From NCBI RefSeq assembly GCF_900230285.1, contig NZ_OCNK01000003.1, positions 434,001-498,000 of the forward strand: a stretch of DNA of 64,000 nucleotides, in the 5' to 3' direction. Source of the stretch: Blastococcus haudaquaticus. GTDB lineage: Bacteria; Actinomycetota; Actinomycetes; Mycobacteriales; Geodermatophilaceae. This document shows, in pieces, positions 1-11,262 of this stretch (position 1 is the stretch's first letter; every line of letters starts with the position of its first letter). The position numbers and the translations under genes were made by a program. Under the pieces are notes generated by a model. The model was not told the DNA's origin. It saw only the letters and a list, made by a program, of their open reading frames with translations, and ran no database searches.

Positions 1-168
1 CAGTTGGACCGGACAGCCACCCACCGTCCCGTGCACTCACGACAGGACGGCGTGGTCCGCGACTACAGTGGAATGACCGGTGCCCCCAGCGCCGACGGAT
101 GTCGGGTGCGCCTTCCCCAGCACAGGGAAGGACAGTGCCGGACCAGCCGGTCGAAGGAGAAGCAGCAG

Positions 169-2706
<2,538 letters not shown>

Positions 2707-2720
2707 CTCCCCGGCACGAC

Positions 2721-2765
2721 CGACGAGGGCCGTCCCCACCGCGAGGTGGGGGCGGCCCTCCGTCG
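2721..2765 (+). terminator. Terminator hairpin after clpC
   Basis: Arms CGACGAGGGCCG...CCCCACC (2721-2740) and GGTGGGGG...CCCTCCGTCG (2745-2765) form a GC-rich stem of about 20 pairs around a 4-nt loop. It lies 15 nt after the clpC stop and between convergent clpC and mutY, so it may act in both directions. No clear T-tract follows, as is common in actinobacteria. Confidence 0.8.
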
Positions 2766-2820
2766 TCCCCGGGGCCCCTCCGCCTCCGAGGGTCAGGGGC
2801 CGAAGTGGCCACTATGGCCC

Positions 2821-3708
2821 CTAGGCCGGCAGGCGGAAGAGGCCGTCGGCGGTCTGCTCGACCAGGCCGTCGGTGAGCAACGAGTCCAGGCAGCGGCTCC
2901 GCTGGATCGCGTCGTCCCACGCCGGCTCGAGGGTTGCCGCGTCCACCGGCTCGTGCGCGGCCCGGAGGACGTCGAGCAGCCGCCCCCGCACCTGGCGGTC
3001 GGTGCCAGCGAATTTTTGCACCCGCTTGGCCGGGCCGTCGTGTACCGGGGAGCCGGCGAGCCGCCAGGCGCACCGGTCCCGCACCGGACAGGCACCGCAG
3101 CGCGGCGTGCGGGCGACGCACACCAGTGCCCCGAGCTCCATGACGGCGACCGAGAACCGGGTCGCCCGCGCGGTGTCCGTGGGTGCCAGCGCTCCGATGT
3201 CGGTGAGATCCGCAGCGCGGGCGTTCCCTGCCTCCGCCCAGCCGTGCACGAGGCGGGCCACCACCCGGCGGACGTTGGTGTCCACCACCGGCTGGGGCTG
3301 CCCGTAGCCGAAGCACGCCACCGCCCGGGCGGTGTAGGTCCCGATGCCCGGCAGGGCCTCCAGCGCCGCTACGTCGTCCGGGACGACCCCTCCGTGCCGC
3401 TCCACCACGGCGACCGCCGTCTCGCGCAGCCGCAGGGCCCGGCGGGGATAGCCGAGCTTGCCCCAGGCCCGGATGACGTCCGCCGGCGCGACAGCCGCGA
3501 GATGGCCCGGCGTCGGCCACCGGTCCATCCACTCCCGCCAGACCGGTTCGACGCGGGCGACGGGGGTCTGCTGCAGCATCACCTCGCTGACCAGGACGGC
3601 CCACGCGTCGACGCCGGGCCGGCGCCAGGGCAGGTCGCGGGCGGCGCCGGCGTACCAGTCGACGATCGTGTCGCCGACCATCGCACCCCGGGGCGGGAGG
3701 CTGGTCAC
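2821..3708 (-). CDS. mutY: MutY, A/G-specific adenine glycosylase
   Basis: MutY removes adenine mispaired with 8-oxoguanine in base excision repair. The 295-residue protein has the HhH-GPD fold. The catalytic glutamate is E42 in SEVMLQQTPV, the hairpin-helix-hairpin is LPGIGTYTA (119-127), and the catalytic aspartate is D143 in VVDTNVRRV. The [4Fe-4S] cluster ligands are C197-x6-C204-x2-C207-x5-C213. Compared with E. coli MutY (about 350 aa) the C-terminal NUDIX-like 8-oxoG recognition region is short, which I recall as common in actinobacterial homologues. The start is uncertain: GTG 3708 is given, and ATG 3681 is possible. The gene is divergent from the next one, with start codons within 80 bp. 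Confidence 0.94.
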   Translation of the reverse strand: MTSLPPRGAMVGDTIVDWYAGAARDLPWRRPGVDAWAVLVSEVMLQQTPVARVEPVWREWMDRWPTPGHLAAVAPADVIRAWGKLGYPRRALRLRETAVAVVERHGGVVPDDVAALEALPGIGTYTARAVACFGYGQPQPVVDTNVRRVVARLVHGWAEAGNARAADLTDIGALAPTDTARATRFSVAVMELGALVCVARTPRCGACPVRDRCAWRLAGSPVHDGPAKRVQKFAGTDRQVRGRLLDVLRAAHEPVDAATLEPAWDDAIQRSRCLDSLLTDGLVEQTADGLFRLPA

Positions 3709-3772
3709 GGAGGACCAGTCTGCCGTCCGGGGGGAGCGGCGTGCCGACCCGACCCCGCCCGGCGGTGCCCAC

Positions 3773-3778
3773 TACGGT
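3773..3778 (+). promoter_or_regulatory. Putative -10 box (TACGGT) of a leaderless transcript
   Basis: TACGGT lies 7 nt before GTG 3786, the spacing expected if transcription starts at the start codon. No Shine-Dalgarno precedes that codon. This supports GTG 3786 over GTG 3741. No convincing -35 is visible. Confidence 0.4.
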
Positions 3779-3785
3779 TCCTCGC

Positions 3786-4457
3786 GTGTGGCACCCGGTC
3801 GGCGAGCTCCCGGCGCGCGTCTACTGGCGACGGCGGCTGGTCGTCCTGATCGTGCTGCTGGGCGTGCTCGGCGGTGCAGGATGGTTGGGGTTCACGCTCC
3901 TGGCGGGTCGGGACGACGACGCGGCGGCCTCGGATGCCTCCCGGCCGCTGCCCGAGCCGGCGCTGGCGCGCGTGGTGCCCTCGCTGAGCGCCGTCGCCAC
4001 CCCGGACCCACCGCCGGTGACGCCGGCCGCTGCCGCGGCGCAGGCGGCCGCCCCGGCCCCGACCGCCGGCGGGTCGTGCACCGACGCCATGCTCGCCCTC
4101 GAGGTGCGCACGCCGCGCACGGCCGCCGTCGGCAGCAAGCCGACGTTCGAGCTGGCGGTCGGGAACGTCTCGGCGGTGCCCTGCGTCCGCCCGCTGGACA
4201 AGAACCTGCAGGAGATCGTCATGTTCGACGCCGCCGGCACGCGCGTCTGGGGGAGCAACGACTGCTTCCCCGAGGCCACGGTCGACGCCCGAACCCTCGC
4301 ACCCGGTGAGGTGGTGACCGTCCCGCTCGTGTGGAGCGGACTCACCAGCGAGCCGACCTGCACCGCCGAGCGGGTCGCGCCGGCCCCCGGGACCTACGTG
4401 CTGCGCGCCCGGCTGGACACGAAGGTCTCCCCGGACGCCACCCTCGCCCTCGAATGA
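3786..4457 (+). CDS. Rv3587c-like membrane-anchored extracellular protein of unknown function
   Basis: A 223-residue protein beginning MWHPVGELPARVYW. A basic stretch is followed by one membrane span (about residues 17-40), so most of the protein lies outside the membrane. A Pro/Ala-rich linker leads to a conserved C-terminal domain with four cysteines (in GSCTDAML, VPCVRP, NDCFPE and PTCTAE), likely two disulfides. GTG 3741 is a possible longer start, but the TACGGT box and the motif favour 3786. Position between mutY and disA, with opposite orientation, matches Rv3587c of M. tuberculosis as I remember the locus. Function is unknown; an envelope role is inferred from topology only. Confidence 0.8.
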   Translation: MWHPVGELPARVYWRRRLVVLIVLLGVLGGAGWLGFTLLAGRDDDAAASDASRPLPEPALARVVPSLSAVATPDPPPVTPAAAAAQAAAPAPTAGGSCTDAMLALEVRTPRTAAVGSKPTFELAVGNVSAVPCVRPLDKNLQEIVMFDAAGTRVWGSNDCFPEATVDARTLAPGEVVTVPLVWSGLTSEPTCTAERVAPAPGTYVLRARLDTKVSPDATLALE

Positions 4458-4512
4458 CGCCCCCCGTCAGGAGACCGCTCCGAGCGCGCGGGGAGTGGAG
4501 CGACGGAGGACG

Positions 4513-5598
4513 TCAGCTGTAGCGGTCGAGGATCGAGGTCTCGGCCAGGCGCGACAGGCCCTCGCGGATGCCGCGGGCGCGCGCCTCGCCGACGCCCTCG
4601 ACGGCCAGCAGGTCCTCGATGGTGGCGGCCAGCAGCTTCTGGAGGCCGCCGAAGTGGTCGACCAGCCGGTCGATGATCCCCGAGGGCAGTCGGGGCACCC
4701 GGTTGAGCAGGCGGTAGCCCCGTGGGCTGACGGGGGAGTCGAGCGCGTCCGGCGACGTCGGGAGGCCGTAGCAGCGCGCCACGGCCGAGAGGTCGAGCAG
4801 CTCGGTCGCGGTGAGCGCCCGCAGGTCGACGAGCACCTGGTCGATGGTCCGGGGACGTCGGCCACCGTTGGGCAGGTAGTCGCGGACGAGCAGCCCGCGG
4901 TCCTCCTCCACGCCGGCCAGCATCTCGTCGAGCTGCAGCGCCAGCAGGCGGCCGTCGGTGCCGAGCTCGACGACGAAGCCCTCGATCTCGTCGGCGATCC
5001 GCCGCACCATCTCCAGCCGCTGGCTCACGCTCATCGCGTCCCTGACGGTGACGAGATCCTCGATCTCCAGCGCCGACAGGGTGCTGGCCACCTCGTCCAG
5101 GCGGAGCTTGTAGCGCTCCAGGGCAGCGAGGGCCTGGTTGGCCCGCGCCAGGATCGTCGTCGGGTGCTCGAGCGTGTACCGCCGGCCCGCGACGTAGACG
5201 CTGATGATGTGCATCGACTGGCTGACCGAGATGACCGGGAAGCCGGTCTGCAGGGCCACCCGCTCCGCCGTCCGGTGCCGGGTGCCCGACTCCTCGGTGG
5301 GGATCGTCGGGTCGGGCATGAGGTGGACGCCGGCGCGGACGATCCGGGTGCCGTCGTAGGAGACGATCACCGCGCCGTCCATCTTGGCCAGCTCCCGCAG
5401 CCGGGTCGCCGACAGGGCCACGTCGAGGGCGAACCCACCGGTGCAGAGCGACTCGACGACGCGGTCGTAGCCGAGGACGATGAGAGCGCCGGTGCGGCCG
5501 GCCAGGATGCGCTCCAGCCCGTCGCGGAGCGCGGTCCCCGGGGCGATGCGGCCGAGGAGCTCGCGCAACGCGACCTCGGGATCCACCTCGGTGGGCAC
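4513..5598 (-). CDS. disA: DisA, diadenylate cyclase and DNA-integrity scanning protein
   Basis: DisA makes cyclic di-AMP from two ATP and, in Bacillus, pauses at branched DNA. The 361-residue protein has the DAC domain (about 1-145) with both signature motifs: DGA at 74-76 in [12 protein letters not shown] and RHR at 107-109 in GTRHRT. A helical linker follows, then a C-terminal HhH DNA-binding domain ending in [16 protein letters not shown]. The start has AGGAGCG upstream, so it is leadered. radA lies just upstream on the same strand, separated by about 110 bp. This pairing is widely conserved and links the second messenger to recombination repair. Confidence 0.97.
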   Translation of the reverse strand: MPTEVDPEVALRELLGRIAPGTALRDGLERILAGRTGALIVLGYDRVVESLCTGGFALDVALSATRLRELAKMDGAVIVSYDGTRIVRAGVHLMPDPTIPTEESGTRHRTAERVALQTGFPVISVSQSMHIISVYVAGRRYTLEHPTTILARANQALAALERYKLRLDEVASTLSALEIEDLVTVRDAMSVSQRLEMVRRIADEIEGFVVELGTDGRLLALQLDEMLAGVEEDRGLLVRDYLPNGGRRPRTIDQVLVDLRALTATELLDLSAVARCYGLPTSPDALDSPVSPRGYRLLNRVPRLPSGIIDRLVDHFGGLQKLLAATIEDLLAVEGVGEARARGIREGLSRLAETSILDRYS

Positions 5599-5707
5599 GA
5601 GCGCTCCTGACGGTCGAGTGGTGCGGTGGCCGAGTCTACGTGTCCCGCCTCACCAGGGCTTCGGGTCGGGTCCCGCTCGCCGGCGGGCCTAACGAGACTC
5701 TAGAGAG

Positions 5708-7072
5708 CTAGAACAAGCGGTGGAAGGCCGCGCCGAGGTCGGGCACCTCGATCAACCGCATCCCGGGGGGTGCAGCCCCGGCGTCCACCGGGACCAGCGC
5801 GGCCGTGTAGCCCTGCCGGGCCGCCTCCGCCAGCCGGCGTCCGGCGCCCCCCACCCGCCGGATCTCCCCGGAGAGGCCGACCTCGCCGAGCGCGACCATG
5901 CCCTCCGGCAGGGCGCGGTCCTTCGCGGCCGAGGCGATCGCGAGCGCGAGTGCGAGGTCGGCCGCCGGCTCCGCGATGCGCACACCGCCCACCGAGGCGG
6001 CGAAGACGTCGGCGTCGGCGAGCTTCACCCCGCCACGGCGCTCGACCACCGCATTCACCATGGCCACCCGCTGCGCGTCCAGTCCGCTCACGGCCCGCCG
6101 GGGGGAGCCGCCCCCGCCGGTACCCGCCACGAGCGCCTGCACCTCGGCCAGCAGCGGCCTGCTGCCCTCCATGGTCACCGTGACGCAGCTGCCGGGGACG
6201 GGCGCCGTCCGCCGGGAGACGAACAGCGCCGACGGGTCGGGGACCCCGACGACGCCGGCATCGCCGATCTCGAAGCAGCCGATCTCGTCGGCCGGGCCGA
6301 ACCGGTTCTTGACCGCACGGACCAGGCGCAGGGTGGAGTGCCGCTCGCCGTCGAAGGAGATGACGACGTCGACCAGGTGCTCCAGTGTGCGCGGGCCGGC
6401 GATCGCGCCGTCCTTGGTGACGTGGCCGACGAGGATCGTCGTCATCCCTCGGCTCTTCGACATGGCGGTGAGCGCGCTCGCGACCGCGCGTACCTGCGTC
6501 GCCCCGCCGTCGGTGCCGTCGCCCGGCGACCGGACGGTCTGGACGCTGTCGAGGATCAGGAGCGTGGGGTTCACCTGCTCGATGTGGCTCATGACGGCGG
6601 ACAGCTCGGTCTCCGCGGCGAGGTACAGCCGCTCGTGCAGGGCACCGATCCGCTCGGCCCGCAGCCGCACCTGACCGGCGGACTCCTCACCCGACACCAC
6701 CAGCGCCGGACCGTTGCGCTCGGCGACCCGGTGGGCGACCTCGAGCAGGAGGGTGGACTTCCCGACGCCGGGCTCACCGGCGACCAGCAGGACGGCGCCG
6801 GGCACCAGGCCGCCGCCGAGGACGCGGTCGAACTCCGCGATCCCGGTGGGGACCGCTCGGGCGCCGGCGAGCTCGACCTCGGCGATCGGGCGGGCCGGTG
6901 CCGTGACCGGCCCCGCGGTCACGGCGCGCAGAGGGGCGGTGGCGGAGCCGAACTCCTGGATGGTGCCCCAGGCCTGGCACTCGGGACAGCGGCCGACCCA
7001 CTTCGCCGAGGCGTAGCCGCACTCGGTGCAGCGGTGGGCAGGGCGGGCGGACTTCACTCCAGCGGGCGGCAC
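5708..7072 (-). CDS. radA: RadA, branch-migration ATPase for recombinational repair
   Basis: RadA (Sms) processes branched recombination intermediates. The 454-residue protein starts with a C4 zinc finger (C15-x2-C18-x10-C29-x2-C32). The RecA-like core has Walker A GEPGVGKST at 99-107 and LLILDSVQTV as Walker B. The RadA-specific KNRFG motif is at 255-259. A C-terminal Lon-protease-like domain completes the usual length. The start GTG 7072 has TAGCGT 6 nt upstream and no ribosome-binding site, suggesting a leaderless message. GTG 7057 is an alternative. disA follows on the same strand. Confidence 0.96.
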   Translation of the reverse strand: MPPAGVKSARPAHRCTECGYASAKWVGRCPECQAWGTIQEFGSATAPLRAVTAGPVTAPARPIAEVELAGARAVPTGIAEFDRVLGGGLVPGAVLLVAGEPGVGKSTLLLEVAHRVAERNGPALVVSGEESAGQVRLRAERIGALHERLYLAAETELSAVMSHIEQVNPTLLILDSVQTVRSPGDGTDGGATQVRAVASALTAMSKSRGMTTILVGHVTKDGAIAGPRTLEHLVDVVISFDGERHSTLRLVRAVKNRFGPADEIGCFEIGDAGVVGVPDPSALFVSRRTAPVPGSCVTVTMEGSRPLLAEVQALVAGTGGGGSPRRAVSGLDAQRVAMVNAVVERRGGVKLADADVFAASVGGVRIAEPAADLALALAIASAAKDRALPEGMVALGEVGLSGEIRRVGGAGRRLAEAARQGYTAALVPVDAGAAPPGMRLIEVPDLGAAFHRLF

Positions 7073-7078
7073 GCGGCG

Positions 7079-7084
7079 ACGCTA
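7079..7084 (-). promoter_or_regulatory. Putative -10 box (TAGCGT) of radA
   Basis: On the minus strand TAGCGT precedes GTG 7072 by 6 nt, the geometry of a leaderless promoter. No -35 was identified with confidence. Confidence 0.4.
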
Positions 7085-7130
7085 ACCCCGGGGGGCGACA
7101 GTTCCGGGGAGGGCGGGACGGGCGGGACCG

Positions 7131-7799
7131 CTACTCGTTGTCGGTCTCGTCCGTGCCGCCGGAGTCCTCGGCGGACTGACGGCCGGACTCGCGCTCGCGG
7201 GCGGTGTCCTCGGTGCCCTCTTCCTCGCCGCCCTCCTCGTGGTGGAAGTCGAACGCCTCACCGCGCTCGACCTCCTCGTCGGGGTTGGCGACGCTGACCG
7301 GCAGGGTCAGCTCCCCGGCGCTCTCGAAGGTGAGGGTGATGTCCAGGTACTGCCCGACGGTGAGCGGCTCGTCGAGGTCGGTCAGCGTGACGGTGATCTC
7401 GTCGCCGTCGATGAAGACGATCGTGTCGACGGGGATCTCGATCTCGTCGGAGCCCCGGGCGGCACCACTGGCGGTCCCCACGGTCGTGGCCGCGCCGGCG
7501 TTCCGGATCTCGGCGTCGCCGAAGCCGTCGCCGTCGATCGACACCAGGGTGTCGACCTCCTCGCCCCCGTTGACGATGGCCATGCGCAGCTCGGCGTCGT
7601 CGCCGGCCTCGTAGCTGCCCTGGCGGGGGCTCGCGAACTCGGCCGCGCGCACGGTGATGTCACCGACCTGCGCCATCGCGCCGACCTTGTCGCGCTCCTG
7701 CGTGGCGGTCTGGGTGACCTGCCCCGCGCTGCACGCGGACAGCACGGCGGGGGACAGGAGCAGCACGCCCACAGAGGCGGCGCGCAGCGCGCGGTTCAC
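7131..7799 (-). CDS. lpqE: LpqE-like lipoprotein
   Basis: A 222-residue exported lipoprotein. After a short basic start (VNRALRAA) comes a hydrophobic signal and a lipobox ending LSAC (about residues 18-21), predicting lipidation and anchoring outside the cytoplasmic membrane. The mature part is a beta-rich domain with an acidic, Glu-rich C-terminal tail. The open frame runs on to 8096, but GTG 7799 has GGAGG about 9 nt upstream and directly precedes the signal peptide. Its place after radA and divergent from the carD side matches LpqE (Rv3584). Molecular function is unknown; the resemblance is mostly positional plus lipoprotein architecture. Confidence 0.82.
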   Translation of the reverse strand: MNRALRAASVGVLLLSPAVLSACSAGQVTQTATQERDKVGAMAQVGDITVRAAEFASPRQGSYEAGDDAELRMAIVNGGEEVDTLVSIDGDGFGDAEIRNAGAATTVGTASGAARGSDEIEIPVDTIVFIDGDEITVTLTDLDEPLTVGQYLDITLTFESAGELTLPVSVANPDEEVERGEAFDFHHEEGGEEEGTEDTARERESGRQSAEDSGGTDETDNE

Positions 7800-8002
7800 A
7801 GCCGTCGACCTCCACACAACTACCGGCCGGCCACCGGGATCGGTGGCGCGGGTCGACCGGAGCCTAACGGGCACCCGGGGGTCCCCGCCCGGAGGGAAGG
7901 CGCGACGCCCGCGCGTCGCCCCTCCGGGGGAGGCACGTCGCGTCCGGTCGCCCGGCTGCCGATCAGGGAGGGAGGAGCGGACGGCGACGGGAAGGGGCGA
8001 CG

Positions 8003-8593
8003 ATGAGCACGGGCCTGCCCTTCGACGACGTGCTGGCCGCCGCGCAGGCAGGGGCGGCGTGGGCCTTCGAGACCCTCTACCGGGACCTGTCGCCATCCGT
8101 GACCGGCTACCTCCGTCTGCACGGCGCCGCCGAACCCGACGACGTCGCCAGCGAGACCTTCCTCGGGGTGTTCACCGGGCTGGCCGGCTTCCGCGGGGAC
8201 GAGGGCGCCCTTCGTGCCTGGGTGTTCACCATCGCCCATCGACGCCTGGTCGACGACTGGCGGCGTCGGAGCCGTCGCCCCCTGGTCGCCGACGACGAGG
8301 TGGACCTGGCCGGGCACCTGGGGGGCGACGTCGAGGACGACGCCTTCACCCGGCTGGGTGCCCAGGACGTGCACCGGCTCTGCGCACTGCTGCCGGACGA
8401 CCAGCGGGCCGTGGTGCTGCTCCGGGTGCTGGGCGACCTCACCGTGGAGCAGGTCGCCCAGGTCATGGGCCGGTCGACGGCCTCCGTGAAGGCCCTGCAG
8501 CGCCGCGGGCTGCGCGCCCTCCGCGACGAGCTCGAGAACGTCCCCGGGCCGATGGGATCGGGGGCGAACCCTTTTGCGGTCGCCCGGCGATGA
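8003..8593 (+). CDS. ECF-type RNA polymerase sigma factor
   Basis: A 196-residue sigma-70 family protein of extracytoplasmic-function type with only regions 2 and 4. Region 2 spans about 20-95 (AFETLYRDLSPSVTGYL, then LRAWVFTIAHRRLVDDWRR). Region 4 spans about 130-180 (LPDDQRAVVLLRVLGDLTV and a helix-turn-helix around VAQVMGRSTASVKALQRRG). GGGAAGGGG precedes ATG 8003. The next gene starts 10 nt after the stop and encodes a membrane protein that is probably its regulator. The 203-bp divergent region shared with lpqE probably carries its promoter. The signal it answers to is not evident; the photolyase downstream suggests a light or oxidative theme, which is inference. Confidence 0.93.
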   Translation: MSTGLPFDDVLAAAQAGAAWAFETLYRDLSPSVTGYLRLHGAAEPDDVASETFLGVFTGLAGFRGDEGALRAWVFTIAHRRLVDDWRRRSRRPLVADDEVDLAGHLGGDVEDDAFTRLGAQDVHRLCALLPDDQRAVVLLRVLGDLTVEQVAQVMGRSTASVKALQRRGLRALRDELENVPGPMGSGANPFAVARR

Positions 8594-8603
8594 CGGAGGT
8601 GAG

Positions 8604-9584
8604 ATGACCACAGCAGCCGACGACCGTGCCGTCGAGGACGCCTTCGAGGCGTACCTCGCCGGCCGGCCCGTCCCCGCCGGGGGAACCGTCCTGGCGTCCT
8701 TCGGCGAGGCGGTACGGACGACGGCGACCCCGCAGGGCCGCCCGAGCGCCGCTCTCGCCGAGCTGCTGGCCACCGGTTGTCTCGCCGACCAGTCCAGCCC
8801 GTCCGCCCGGACGGCACGATCGGCCGGGGGTCAGCCGTCGCGGCGGACCTCCCGGACCCGGAACCGGAGACGCTCCGCCATGATCTTCCCCGCTCTGCTC
8901 GCCAAGTTCCTGTCCGCCGGTGCGATCGCGCAGGCCGCCGCGGGCGCCGGCGTCGCGCTGGTCGCCGTGACCGGCGCCGGCGCCGCCGGCGTCCTCCCCG
9001 ACCCCATGCAGGACACGGTGGCCGCCGCGGTCGAGACCGTGACCCCGTTCGAGCTGTCCGAGGACGAGGAGACGGCGCCCGTCGAGGAGCCCACCCCCGG
9101 GGAGCCCGTCGACGACGACCCCACCGCGGACGAGGAGGTCCCGGCGACCGTCCCGGCCGAGGAGGCCGTCTTCGACGCGCTCGTCTGGCAGGCGGGGCCG
9201 GACGCCTACCCGTCCTTCGGCGCGTGGGTCAGCGAGGGGGCGCACAACAAGGCCGCGCTCGAGGCCGCGGCCGCGCTGAGAGGCGACGAGGAGTTCCGGT
9301 TCGGGCAGCTGGTCCGGACCTGGGCGCAGAGCAAGCACGTCGCCATCGAGGACGTCGAGGTCGACGGCGTCGCCATCGAGGAGCTGATCGGCACCACCCC
9401 GACGACGGCGCCGGAGGTCGCCACCGAGAGCCCGGCTCCCGCTCCGGCGACCGCCACCCAGCCGGGCGGTGGCCGCGGCAACAGCGGCACGACCGGGGGC
9501 GGCTCGCCCTACGGCAGCGCCGGCAACGGCAACGGCAACGGGAACGGGAACGGGAACGTCGCGAAGGGCAACGGCCGGAACTGA
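8604..9584 (+). CDS. Membrane protein, probable anti-sigma partner of the preceding ECF factor
   Basis: A 326-residue protein starting at ATG 8604 with GGAGGTGAG directly upstream. The N-terminal ~90 residues are helical and cytoplasmic-looking. A basic stretch (RRTSRTRNRRRS) precedes one hydrophobic span (about 103-128, AIAQAAAGAGVALVAVTGAG). An acidic linker rich in Glu, Pro and Asp and a helical domain follow, then a Gly/Asn-rich tail with GNGNGNGN repeats. Position 10 nt after the sigma gene and the topology suggest an anti-sigma factor, but I see no zinc HxxxCxxC motif, so the class is not assigned. It could instead be a secretion or matrix protein controlled by the sigma factor. Confidence 0.7.
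   Translation: MTTAADDRAVEDAFEAYLAGRPVPAGGTVLASFGEAVRTTATPQGRPSAALAELLATGCLADQSSPSARTARSAGGQPSRRTSRTRNRRRSAMIFPALLAKFLSAGAIAQAAAGAGVALVAVTGAGAAGVLPDPMQDTVAAAVETVTPFELSEDEETAPVEEPTPGEPVDDDPTADEEVPATVPAEEAVFDALVWQAGPDAYPSFGAWVSEGAHNKAALEAAAALRGDEEFRFGQLVRTWAQSKHVAIEDVEVDGVAIEELIGTTPTTAPEVATESPAPAPATATQPGGGRGNSGTTGGGSPYGSAGNGNGNGNGNGNVAKGNGRN
9522..9557 (+). repeat. Six hexanucleotide repeats (GGCAAC/GGGAAC)
   Basis: Three GGCAAC followed by three GGGAAC units, in frame near the 3' end of the preceding CDS, encode a Gly-Asn run. Because the unit is 6 bp, length change keeps the frame and only changes the tail. Confidence 0.85.
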
Positions 9585-9677
9585 CGGGACGGCGGGGGCG
9601 GCCGCTTCCGGCCCCGCCCGGCCGAGTCGCGCGCGACGCATCGGTCACCGCACGATGTCCGCCGGGAGGTGGGTCCG

Positions 9678-11246
9678 GTGACCGAGCGCGCGAACGGTGG
9701 GACGGACGGCGACGCTGCCGACCCGGCCCTCGCCGACTTCCCCGAGCGCGCCCCGGAGACGCGGCGCTGGTGCTTCGCCGACCAGCTCGGCCCCCACTTC
9801 CTCGACGGGGCGCAGCAGCCGGTGCTGCTGATCGAGTCGCGGGCGGTGTTCGCCCGCCGCCGGTTCCATCGGCAGAAGGCGCACCTGATCCTCTCGGCCC
9901 TCCGCCACCGTGCGGCCGAGCTGGGCGAGCAGGCGGAGTTCCACCGGGTCGGCACCTACGGGGAGGCGCTGGACCGGGTGCGCGAGCCGTTGAGCGTCTG
10001 CGCGCCCACGTCGTGGGGCAGCCGCGACCTCGTCCTCCGCCGTCCGGGCGTGCTGGTGCTCGGGGCGCGCGGCTTCGTGAGCAGCCGGGGCGACTTCACC
10101 GCCTGGGCAGCCGGTCGCGGGCGGCAGCGGCTGCTCATGGAGGACTTCTACCGGGACGCCCGTCGGCGGCACGGCGTCCTCCTCGACGGCGGTGGCCCGG
10201 TCGGTGGGCGGTGGAATTTCGACGAGGAGAACCGGCAGCCCCCGCCTGCCGACGGCCGCTCGCCCGCCCCGGCCCCGTGGTGGCCGGAGGAGGACGAGAT
10301 CGACCAGGAGGTGCGGGCGGACCTCGACCGCTGGGCGGCCGACGGCGACGTCTCGTTCGTGGGCGACGACGGTCCGAGGCTGTTCCCGGTGACCCGGCAG
10401 GAGGCGCTGCACCGGCTGCGCGACTTCCTGGACTCCCGCCTCGGGGTCTTCGGTCCGTACGAGGACGCGATGCTGCGCGACGAGCGGTGGCTGGCCCACT
10501 CGCTGCTGTCGCCGTCGCTCAACCTCGGCCTGCTCGACCCGCTCGAGGTCGTCAACCGGGCCGAGGAGCGGTACCGCGACTCCGCCGCCCAGGGGGACCC
10601 GCTGCCGCTGAACAGCGTCGAGGGCTTCGTCCGGCAGGTCATGGGCTGGCGCGACTACATCTGGCACATGTACTGGCACCTGGGCCGCGACTTCCGGCAC
10701 CGGAACCACCTGGCGGCTCACGCCGGGGTGCCGGGGTGGATGGCCGGCCTGGAGGACACCGCGGTGGACGCCGCCTGCCTCTCCGACGTGCTCGGCGACC
10801 TGCGCCGCGACGGCTGGGTGCACCACATCCCGCGGCTCATGGTGCTCGGCAACTACGCGCTGCAGCGCGGCATCGACCCCTCGGCGATGACCGACTGGTT
10901 CCACGAGAGCTTCGTCGACGGCTACGAGTGGGTGATGGTCGCCAACGTCGTCGGGATGAGCCAGCACGCCGACGGCGGCGTGCTCGCGACCAAGCCCTAC
11001 GCGTCGGGCGGTGCCTACATCGACCGGATGAGCGACTACTGCGGTGGCTGCCGGTACGACCCGAGGAAGCGGCTGGGGGAGGACGCCTGCCCGTTCACCG
11101 CGGGCTACTGGGCCTTCCTCGACCGCACGCGGGAGCGGCTGGCCGGCAACCACCGCATGCGGCGGCCGCTGCAGGGCCTCGACCGGCTGGCCGACCTGCC
11201 CGCGGTGGTGCAGCAGGAGCGGCTGCGGGGCACCGAACCGCCGTAG
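9678..11246 (+). CDS. Iron-sulfur photolyase/cryptochrome (FeS-BCP / PhrB-like)
   Basis: A 522-residue member of the prokaryotic deoxyribodipyrimidine photolyase-related family, with an N-terminal Rossmann part (RRWCFADQLGPHFLD) and a C-terminal FAD-binding helical domain. Four conserved cysteines typical of the [4Fe-4S] branch are visible: one in DAACLSDV, the CGGC pair in SDYCGGCRYD, and one in DACPFT. The family includes the Agrobacterium (6-4) photolyase PhrB, so repair of UV (6-4) lesions is likely; a photoreceptor role is possible. GTG 9678 is chosen because GGGAGGT lies 7 nt upstream. GTG 9669 is in frame but overlaps that site. The gene follows the sigma/membrane-protein pair and ends 16 bp from the convergent UbiA gene. 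Confidence 0.88.
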   Translation: MTERANGGTDGDAADPALADFPERAPETRRWCFADQLGPHFLDGAQQPVLLIESRAVFARRRFHRQKAHLILSALRHRAAELGEQAEFHRVGTYGEALDRVREPLSVCAPTSWGSRDLVLRRPGVLVLGARGFVSSRGDFTAWAAGRGRQRLLMEDFYRDARRRHGVLLDGGGPVGGRWNFDEENRQPPPADGRSPAPAPWWPEEDEIDQEVRADLDRWAADGDVSFVGDDGPRLFPVTRQEALHRLRDFLDSRLGVFGPYEDAMLRDERWLAHSLLSPSLNLGLLDPLEVVNRAEERYRDSAAQGDPLPLNSVEGFVRQVMGWRDYIWHMYWHLGRDFRHRNHLAAHAGVPGWMAGLEDTAVDAACLSDVLGDLRRDGWVHHIPRLMVLGNYALQRGIDPSAMTDWFHESFVDGYEWVMVANVVGMSQHADGGVLATKPYASGGAYIDRMSDYCGGCRYDPRKRLGEDACPFTAGYWAFLDRTRERLAGNHRMRRPLQGLDRLADLPAVVQQERLRGTEPP

Positions 11247-11262
11247 TCAGCCAACCGGGTGG

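Noticed and set aside
4458-4512. Terminator between the Rv3587c-like gene and disA
   Set aside because: Only a weak, short pairing (CTCC...GGAG) is visible; not convincing.
9522-9557. Short periodic repeats as a CRISPR array
   Set aside because: Units are 6 bp, contiguous and in frame within a coding tail, with no spacers or cas genes.
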